Part shown: positions 1 through 3,879 of the stretch, piece by piece | Numbering within the stretch: the first letter of the stretch is position 1 | Layout of the letters: each line of letters starts with the position of its first letter | DNA from: an uncultured Paludibacter sp. | GTDB taxonomy: Bacteria > Bacteroidota > Bacteroidia > Bacteroidales > Paludibacteraceae | Length of the DNA: 7,371 nt | NCBI GenBank assembly: GCA_937897985.1 | Contig: CALCBD010000053.1 | Span: 1-7,371 of the forward strand | Direction of reading: 5' to 3' | Notes under the pieces: generated by a model | What the model was told of the DNA's origin: nothing | The model's database searches: none | Seen by the model: only the letters and a program-made list of their open reading frames with translations | Translations under genes and position numbers: made by a program

Positions 1-79
1 ACCGTAATTCCGATAGCACTTGTGAACGAAATAACTCAAAAAAAGTTTTCTTTGTGTCCTCTGTGCCTCTGTGGTTTTT
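1..79. repeat. 79-bp direct repeat, copy 1
   Basis: This segment recurs at 171-249 with a single mismatch (G at 56, T at 226), a spacing of exactly 170 bp. Its right third, read on the minus strand, is an iteration of CACAGAGG/CACAGAGGA/CACAAAG, a roughly 8-9 bp period. Sequences of this CACAGAGG kind are, from memory, scattered through intergenic DNA of many environmental bacteria, so it may be a dispersed element and not a local duplication. It begins at the window edge, so the true left end may lie further out. No gene is visible in it. Confidence 0.95.
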
Positions 80-170
80 AATTTTCAATAAAGTTTGAAT
101 TGAAACAAAGACACCGGTTGAACGCTGCTTGGCGAGAATAATTTTATAATATACTAATCATAAAACCAAT
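80..170. other. AT-rich spacer between the direct repeats
   Basis: This 91-bp stretch separates the two copies of the 79-bp repeat. It has no start-to-stop reading frame worth reporting and no clear hairpin. I saw no Bacteroidota-type promoter (TTTG, 19-21 bp, TAnnTTTG) here for the downstream queF gene, and nothing resembling a preQ1 riboswitch aptamer. Confidence 0.6.
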
Positions 171-249
171 ACCGTAATTCCGATAGCACTTGTGAACGAA
201 ATAACTCAAAAAAAGTTTTCTTTGTTTCCTCTGTGCCTCTGTGGTTTTA
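171..249. repeat. 79-bp direct repeat, copy 2
   Basis: Second copy of the 1-79 repeat, identical except at position 226. It ends 16 bp before the preferred queF start codon, so it forms nearly all of the immediate queF leader. The in-frame GTG at 233 lies inside the repeat, which argues that this GTG is a chance extension of the queF frame and not the real start. If queF is transcribed from its own promoter, the promoter must lie in or upstream of this repeat. Confidence 0.95.
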
Positions 250-265
250 TTTTCACTATTTAAAT

Positions 266-1150
266 ATGCACAACTCTGTTTTGGGTAAAGACACACATTA
301 CCCCGAAAAATACGATGCTTCACTGTTGTTTCGTATTCCCCGAAACGATAACCGCATCAGGTATGGTATCGAAGCCGATCATCTGCCATTCATCGGATAT
401 GATGTATGGAATTGTTATGAGCTTTCTTTCCTGACGAATAACGGATTGCCGGTGTCCTGCATTTTAAAGCTCATTTATCCGGCCGACAGCAAATTTCTCG
501 TCGAGTCAAAATCGCTGAAACTTTATCTGAATTCCTTCAATATGGAATTTACAGGCGAAACTATGAGCGAAGCCATCGCTAATGTTACATCTATCATAAA
601 GACTGATTTAACTAAGCTGCTCGAAACTGAAGTGAAAGTCGCTTTGTTCTCAAAGTCATGTGCCTCTGTAGTTCCTTTCGTCGGTCTGCAGGATAAAATA
701 CTGACCGCAATGATACCTTTGGACAAGCTTGCAGCTACCGGTTTTCATCATTTTGTCGAAACACCGTCATTACTTAAATCTGAGTTAACAGAACTTCGGC
801 ACAGTTATGAATTTACCACCGATTTGTTGCGCTCCAATTGTCCTGTTACCCATCAACCCGATTGGGGAGATCTTTTTGTAAAAATGGAAACCAACCACCT
901 GATCGACCTTACTTCCATCGTTGCCTATCTGATTTCGTTCCGAAAGGAAAACCATTTTCATGAAGAAGTGGTGGAAATGATTTACAGCCGTTTTACCGAA
1001 GCATTCCACCCTCAAAAGCTGATGATAGCTGCCATGTATACACGCAGAGGCGGAATTGATATTAATCCCGTCAGAGCTTCTGAAATATCACTCCTCGATG
1101 ATGCGTTTTCCCGCATGGATGTCGCTCTTGCCAAAACCGCCAGACAATAA
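266..1150 (+). CDS. queF: NADPH-dependent 7-cyano-7-deazaguanine reductase (QueF, long form)
   Basis: QueF reduces the nitrile of preQ0 to the aminomethyl group of preQ1 using two NADPH, a cytoplasmic step of queuosine tRNA modification. The 294-residue product matches the long, tandem T-fold type (E. coli QueF is about 282 residues). Visible signatures: LGKDTHYPEKYDASLL near the N-terminus; the ESKSLKLYLNSFN block at about 80-92, the QueF-specific nitrile-reductase motif with the substrate-binding Glu; the catalytic Cys192 in LLRSNCPVTHQPDW with Asp199; FHEE at about 231-234; and YTRRGGIDINP near the C-terminus. All key residues are present, so the enzyme should be active. The ATG at 266 is chosen because the product then begins a few residues before the family-conserved LGK block, and because the upstream GTG (233) lies within a repeat. 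No Shine-Dalgarno is seen, as usual in Bacteroidota. No other queuosine gene is in the window. Confidence 0.96.
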   Translation: MHNSVLGKDTHYPEKYDASLLFRIPRNDNRIRYGIEADHLPFIGYDVWNCYELSFLTNNGLPVSCILKLIYPADSKFLVESKSLKLYLNSFNMEFTGETMSEAIANVTSIIKTDLTKLLETEVKVALFSKSCASVVPFVGLQDKILTAMIPLDKLAATGFHHFVETPSLLKSELTELRHSYEFTTDLLRSNCPVTHQPDWGDLFVKMETNHLIDLTSIVAYLISFRKENHFHEEVVEMIYSRFTEAFHPQKLMIAAMYTRRGGIDINPVRASEISLLDDAFSRMDVALAKTARQ

Positions 1151-1175
1151 AATTAAATTCCGTATGGGCGGTTTT
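1133..1175 (+). terminator. possible queF terminator hairpin
   Basis: A perfect 9-bp inverted repeat, AAAACCGCC (1133-1141) and GGCGGTTTT (1167-1175), straddles the queF stop codon at 1148-1150. It has an A-rich upstream side, a GC core and four T residues on the downstream side, as in intrinsic terminators. Against this, the loop is long (25 nt) and the T run is only four, followed by CGGG. Part of the left arm lies in queF coding sequence. It could be a weak terminator or coincidence. Confidence 0.3.
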
Positions 1176-1249
1176 CGGGTTCGCAAATCTTCGGATGGCA
1201 GATTTTCGGGCTGGCAGATATTCGGGTTGGCAGATTTTTAATCTGCCAA
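1172..1249. repeat. microrepeat cluster 0 (left partial) with capping hairpin
   Basis: Three microrepeats (1184-1198, 15 bp; 1199-1214; 1215-1230) related to CAGATTTTCGGGTTGG, preceded by a fragment of another, end in a perfect hairpin at 1227-1249. The arms are TTGGCAGATT and AATCTGCCAA with a TTT loop. The upstream part of the long unit is missing: this cluster follows directly on the queF 3' region. Confidence 0.9.
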
Positions 1250-1252
1250 ATT

Positions 1253-1520
1253 CAGTCTTCCGACACCTCTGAGTTCGGGATGGCAGATTTTCGGGATTGC
1301 AGATCTTTGGGTTGGCAGATTTTCGGGTTGGCAGATTTTTAATCTGCCAAATTCATTCATCTGAAACCTCCGGATTTCCGGGTTCGAAGATTTCTAATTT
1401 GCCCATCTCTTCTAATTTCCGATTGAGCCCATCTCAGGAAAGGAGACTTTCAACTCAGCCATTTTAGCTTTTGCTTTCTTTTTTATCGACAGAATCAGAA
1501 TTCTGTCGACCCGGTGATTG
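1253..1520. repeat. long repeat unit 1 (268 bp)
   Basis: Starts with CAGTCTTCCGACACCTCTGA, followed by three microrepeats (1284-1299, 1300-1315, 1316-1331) and the capping hairpin at 1328-1350 (arms TTGGCAGATT and AATCTGCCAA, loop TTT). Downstream is a decayed second hairpin at 1383-1405 (TTCGAAGATT, TCT, AATTTGCCCA), then a polypurine/polypyrimidine-like stretch, then the TCGACAGAAT palindrome at 1486-1509. The boundary is arbitrary by rotation; I placed it at the conserved CAGTCTTCC motif. Confidence 0.93.
1486..1509. repeat. TCGACAGAAT palindrome, copy 1
   Basis: Perfect inverted repeat with 10-bp arms TCGACAGAAT and ATTCTGTCGA and a 4-nt CAGA spacer. It looks like an 18-bp palindrome whose CAGAAT hexamer has been duplicated. 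A T-rich run lies just before it on the plus strand and no T run follows it on either strand, so it does not look like an intrinsic terminator. Confidence 0.9.
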
Positions 1521-1819
1521 CAGTCTTCCGACACCTCTGAGTTCGGGTTCGCAGATTTCCGGGTTTGCAGATTTTCGGATTGGCAAATCTTCGGATGGCA
1601 GATTTTAGGGTTGGCAGATTTTCGGGTTGGCAGATTTTTAATCTGCCAAATTCACTCATCTGAAACCTCCGGATTTCCGGGTTCACAGATTTCTAATTTG
1701 CCCATCTCTTCTAATTTCCGATTGAGCCCATCTCAGGAAAGGAGACTTTCAACTCAGCCATTTTAGCTTTTGCTTTCTTTTTTATCGACAGAATCAGAAT
1801 TCTGTCGACCCGGTGATTG
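1521..1819. repeat. long repeat unit 2 (299 bp)
   Basis: Same plan as unit 1 but with five microrepeats (1552-1567, 1568-1583, 1584-1598 of 15 bp, 1599-1614, 1615-1630). The capping hairpin is at 1627-1649. The sequence after the hairpin is almost identical to unit 1, differing at a few positions such as CACTCATC for CATTCATC and TTCACAGATT for TTCGAAGATT in the decayed second hairpin. Near-identity outside the microrepeats implies recent duplication or gene-conversion-like homogenisation. Confidence 0.93.
1785..1808. repeat. TCGACAGAAT palindrome, copy 2
   Basis: Identical in arms and spacer to the copy at 1486-1509: TCGACAGAAT, CAGA, ATTCTGTCGA. It sits at the same place in unit 2, just after the T-rich run. 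Confidence 0.9.
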
Positions 1820-2102
1820 CAGTCTTCCGACACCTCTGAGTTCGGGATGGCAGATTTCCGGGTTTGCAGATTTTCGGATTGGCAGATTTTCGGATTGGCA
1901 GATTTTCGGGTTGGCAGATTTCTAATCTGCCAAATTCACTCATCTGAAACCTCCGGATTTCCGGGTTCGAAGATTTCTAATTTACCCATTACTTCTAATT
2001 TCCGATTGAGCCATCTCAGGAAAGGAGACTTTCAACTCAGCCAATTTAGCTTTTGCTTTCTTTTTTATCGACAGAATCAGAATTCTGTCGACCCGGTGAT
2101 TG
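1820..2102. repeat. long repeat unit 3 (283 bp)
   Basis: Four 16-bp microrepeats (1851-1866, 1867-1882, 1883-1898, 1899-1914) and the capping hairpin at 1911-1933, here with loop TCT in place of TTT. The rest follows units 1 and 2 with a one-base deletion (GAGCCATCTC against GAGCCCATCTC) and a few substitutions, for example TTTACCCATTAC. The arms of the capping hairpin are unchanged although the loop has mutated, which is consistent with selection on pairing or with homogenisation. Confidence 0.93.
2068..2091. repeat. TCGACAGAAT palindrome, copy 3
   Basis: Third copy, again identical in both 10-bp arms and in the CAGA spacer. All three complete units keep this 24-nt element unchanged while nearby bases differ. 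Confidence 0.9.
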
Positions 2103-2227
2103 CAGTCTTCCGACACCTCTGAGTTCGGGTTCGCAGATTTTAGGATTGGCAGATTTTCGGATTGGCAGATCTTCGGGTTCGCAGATTTTCGGGTTGGCAG
2201 ATTTCTAATCTGCCAAATTCAAAATAG
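2103..2227. repeat. long repeat unit 4 (partial)
   Basis: Begins with the same CAGTCTTCCGACACCTCTGA motif, then four microrepeats (2134-2149, 2150-2165, 2166-2181, 2182-2197) and the capping hairpin at 2194-2216 with a TCT loop. After CAAATTCA the sequence leaves the unit consensus: the downstream half, including the TCGACAGAAT palindrome, is absent. Confidence 0.9.
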
Positions 2228-2295
2228 CACTCTTCCGACACCGCCGGATTTCAGATGGGCAGATTTCCGGGTTCGAAGATTACTAATCTGCCAAA
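2228..2295. repeat. degenerate terminal repeat unit 5
   Basis: CACTCTTCCGACACC resembles the start motif of the long unit. It is followed by one microrepeat (2260-2275, CAGATTTCCGGGTTCG) and then AAGATT, ACT and AATCTGCCAA (2285-2294). The 3' hairpin arm is intact; its best partner is GGCAGATT at 2258-2265, leaving a 19-nt loop. This reads as the decayed right boundary of the array. Confidence 0.75.
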
Positions 2296-2374
2296 AGAAA
2301 TCTCCTCTGCATCTTTTGTGATTCTTTTTGCTACAAAGCATAGACTTTTTTATTACAATTTTATATGAAAATGT

Positions 2375-2405
2375 ATTGTTTGTTGTGAAATATTCTCTAT
2401 ATTTG
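2375..2405 (+). promoter_or_regulatory. candidate Bacteroidota sigma-ABfr-type promoter
   Basis: TATATTTG at 2398-2405 is an exact match to the Bacteroidota -7 consensus TAnnTTTG. ATTG at 2375-2378, one base from the -33 TTTG, precedes it with the expected 19-bp spacer. It points toward the endonuclease gene and the following large gene. The region is AT-rich, so a chance match is possible. Confidence 0.4.
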
Positions 2406-2447
2406 ACCCCTTATTTACCGTAAATCGATAAAATATTTGTATTGTCA

Positions 2448-2463
2448 TTGTATTTTAATACAA
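2448..2463. promoter_or_regulatory. 16-bp palindrome, possible operator
   Basis: TTGTATTTTAATACAA has perfect 7-bp arms around a 2-bp centre, the size expected for a dimeric regulator site. It lies about 40 bp downstream of the candidate -7 element. Short palindromes are frequent in such AT-rich DNA, so this is only suggestive. Confidence 0.25.
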
Positions 2464-2582
2464 AAAACGCCTGAATTAGTATAAATTTTCCGTTCTTTGT
2501 CCTGTGGTTGATTTGCAATGTTATCCTGTATTTTATTTATATCTTTATCTGTTTGTTTTAACGGAATGATTTGATAAACAGA

Positions 2583-2636
2583 ATGAAAACGACCTTAATT
2601 TTTCGGTGGGTAAGATTGATAAAGCTGATGAAATGA
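2583..2636 (+). CDS. possible 17-codon leader peptide overlapping the endonuclease start
   Basis: An ATG at 2583 opens a 17-residue frame, MKTTLIFRWVRLIKLMK, whose TGA (2634-2636) overlaps the endonuclease ATG (2633-2635) as ATGA, the arrangement typical of translational coupling. The peptide is basic and hydrophobic, like the beginning of a signal peptide. It could be a leader ORF, a remnant of an older N-terminus shifted out of frame, or chance. No ribosome-binding site distinguishes these options. Confidence 0.25.
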   Translation: MKTTLIFRWVRLIKLMK

Positions 2637-3832
2637 ATAAAACAGGATACAATTTACGATTTCATTTGTACTTTTTAGTACAATTTTTTACTTTTGCTCT
2701 TACAGCGCAAATTCCTTCGGGTTATTACAGTACTGCCACCGGAACGGGTGCAACTTTGAAAACCCAGTTATACAATATAATAAAAAATCACACAACCCGG
2801 ACCTACGATCAGCTTTGGACCGATTTTCAATCGACCGACAAAAAAGCCAATGGCAAGGTGTGGGACATGTATACCGACATTCCGGCGGGAACTCCGGTAT
2901 ACACTTTTACCTTTATTACGCAGCAATGCGGAACCTACTCTAACGAAGGTGATTGTTACAACCGCGAACATTCTTTTCCGAAGAGTTGGTTCGGGGTGGC
3001 ATCAGGTCAGGAAAATTCGGTTCCTATGGGTACCGATTTGTTTCATCTGTATCCCACCGACGGCAAAGTAAATGGCATGCGAAGTAATTATCCCTACGGC
3101 AAAGTGGGAACAGCCACTTATACTTCGTCCAACGGTTCGAAGCTTGGCAATTGCACCTATCCGGGTTACAGCGGTATCGTTTTCGAACCGATTGATGAAT
3201 ACAAGGGCGATTTGGCACGTAGTTATTTTTATATGGTTACCCGTTACGAAAACTTAGTAGCTTCGTGGGAAAAAAATGATACCGATGGCGACGCAGTGCT
3301 GAATGGGACGGCCTTTCCCGCTTTCGAAACATGGTTTCTGAATATGCTGGGCGAGTGGAGCGCTGCCGACCCGGTCTCCCAGAAGGAAATTGACCGGAAC
3401 AATGCGGTATACGCCCTGCAGGGTAACAGAAATCCGTATATTGATCATCCGGAATATGTGTACAGCGTGTGGGGAGTGGGGAAAATTGAAAGTACGGCAA
3501 CTCCGGAACCGACCAATTATCCGACCAATTTCTCGGCCCTTAACGTAAAACTGCAATGGGCAGATGCCACAGGCACAACGGTGCCGCAGCATTACCTCAT
3601 TCGCATGAGTACCGCCGGATTCAGCGCCATCACAGCGCCTGCCGACGGAACTACTTATCCGGATTCGACAACCGACCTCAACGTGGATTATGGTGTGCAA
3701 CAAGCCCTTTTTAAAGGACTGAATGCCAACACAACTTACTATTTCAAATTATATGGCTACACCGGAAGCGGTACCGCCACCGATTATAAAACCGACGGTT
3801 CTGTACCGCAAATCAGCGTTACAGTTCCCTGA
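2633..3832 (+). CDS. secreted endonuclease I family nuclease with C-terminal FN3-like domain
   Basis: The 399-residue product is a non-specific extracellular nuclease of the endonuclease I (EndA/Vvn/Bsn) type, a beta-beta-alpha metal fold that cleaves DNA and often RNA with a divalent metal. A signal peptide spans about 1-25, probably cut after ALTA. The nuclease domain covers about 26-280. The metal/catalytic motif YNREHSFPKSWF at 109-120 contains the general-base His113 and the conserved Asn-Arg-Glu. DLFHLYPTD, ARSYFYMVTRY and KEIDRNNAVYALQGNRNPYIDHPEYV are family landmarks. Residues 292-399 form an FN3-like domain (WADATGTTVP, GLNANTTYYFKLYGYTGSGTATDYK) closely related to one in the next gene. 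The ATG at 2633 gives a clean signal peptide; a GTG at 2606 in frame would add nine polar residues. The protein stops at ISVTVP with no recognisable type IX sorting domain. It probably scavenges nucleic acid or degrades extracellular DNA. Confidence 0.93.
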   Translation: MNKTGYNLRFHLYFLVQFFTFALTAQIPSGYYSTATGTGATLKTQLYNIIKNHTTRTYDQLWTDFQSTDKKANGKVWDMYTDIPAGTPVYTFTFITQQCGTYSNEGDCYNREHSFPKSWFGVASGQENSVPMGTDLFHLYPTDGKVNGMRSNYPYGKVGTATYTSSNGSKLGNCTYPGYSGIVFEPIDEYKGDLARSYFYMVTRYENLVASWEKNDTDGDAVLNGTAFPAFETWFLNMLGEWSAADPVSQKEIDRNNAVYALQGNRNPYIDHPEYVYSVWGVGKIESTATPEPTNYPTNFSALNVKLQWADATGTTVPQHYLIRMSTAGFSAITAPADGTTYPDSTTDLNVDYGVQQALFKGLNANTTYYFKLYGYTGSGTATDYKTDGSVPQISVTVP

Positions 3833-3879
3833 ATTAACGAAATAAATATCAAGTAATAATAATTTAAAATTTTATTTTT
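3833..3879. other. 47-bp intergenic gap, no terminator
   Basis: Very AT-rich linker between the endonuclease and the large surface protein. No GC-rich hairpin is present, so read-through and co-transcription are likely. A/T-rich sequence directly before the ATG at 3880 is typical of translation initiation regions in Bacteroidota. Confidence 0.6.

Larger units (their letters stand above)
1172..2295. repeat. non-coding two-level tandem repeat array
   Basis: About 1.1 kb between queF and the endonuclease leader is built from long units that each contain a cluster of 16-bp microrepeats. The array has a left partial cluster, three complete units (268, 299 and 283 bp), and two right-hand partial units. 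Most of the length variation comes from the number of microrepeats (3, 5, 4): adding 31 bp (16 + 15) to 268 gives 299, and adding 16 with one deletion gives 283. The repeat lacks stop codons over long stretches in several frames, which creates apparent small ORFs, but their peptides only cycle through the same ADFRVGRF/DWQIFG words, so I do not call genes here. No transposase or terminal inverted repeats bound the array. Confidence 0.95.
2296..2582. other. AT-rich intergenic region upstream of the endonuclease gene
   Basis: About 290 bp with no convincing gene on either strand. Base composition drops sharply compared with the repeat array. It contains the candidate promoter at 2375-2405, a small TTTAC-C-GTAAA palindrome at 2414-2424 and the palindrome at 2448-2463. 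The transcript leader of the endonuclease gene would be over 200 nt if the candidate promoter is used. Confidence 0.7.

Noticed and set aside
80..265. preQ1 riboswitch upstream of queF
   Set aside because: The leader consists mostly of the 79-bp repeat, and I see no short stem-loop with the A-rich tail and downstream pairing expected for a preQ1 aptamer.
1486..2091. TCGACAGAAT palindromes as intrinsic terminators
   Set aside because: The T run precedes the hairpin on the plus strand and is an A run after it on the minus strand, so neither strand gives a hairpin followed by U residues.
1253..2295. CRISPR array
   Set aside because: The 16-bp repeats abut directly with no unique spacers, the long units are nearly identical throughout, and no cas gene is present.
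1172..2295. Insertion sequence or transposase remnant
   Set aside because: No transposase-like reading frame, terminal inverted repeats or target duplication were found; a REP-type element mobilised from elsewhere remains possible but is not shown by this window.
1495..2321. Small open frames within the repeat array (plus 1518-1766, 1817-2122, 2100-2321; minus 1495-1686)
   Set aside because: They begin at the same place in each repeat unit, partly at TTG codons, and their peptides are only translations of the 16-bp microrepeat cycling through frames. Because 16 is not a multiple of three, differing microrepeat counts shift the frame between units, so no protein is conserved.
2606..2632. Upstream GTG start for the endonuclease
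   Set aside because: It would put nine polar residues (MGKIDKADE) before a normal signal peptide; the ATG at 2633 gives a standard secretion signal.
3254..3703. 149-codon minus-strand frame inside the endonuclease gene
   Set aside because: It lies wholly opposite a well-supported nuclease gene, its product has no recognisable domain, and its composition is that expected of an antisense shadow.
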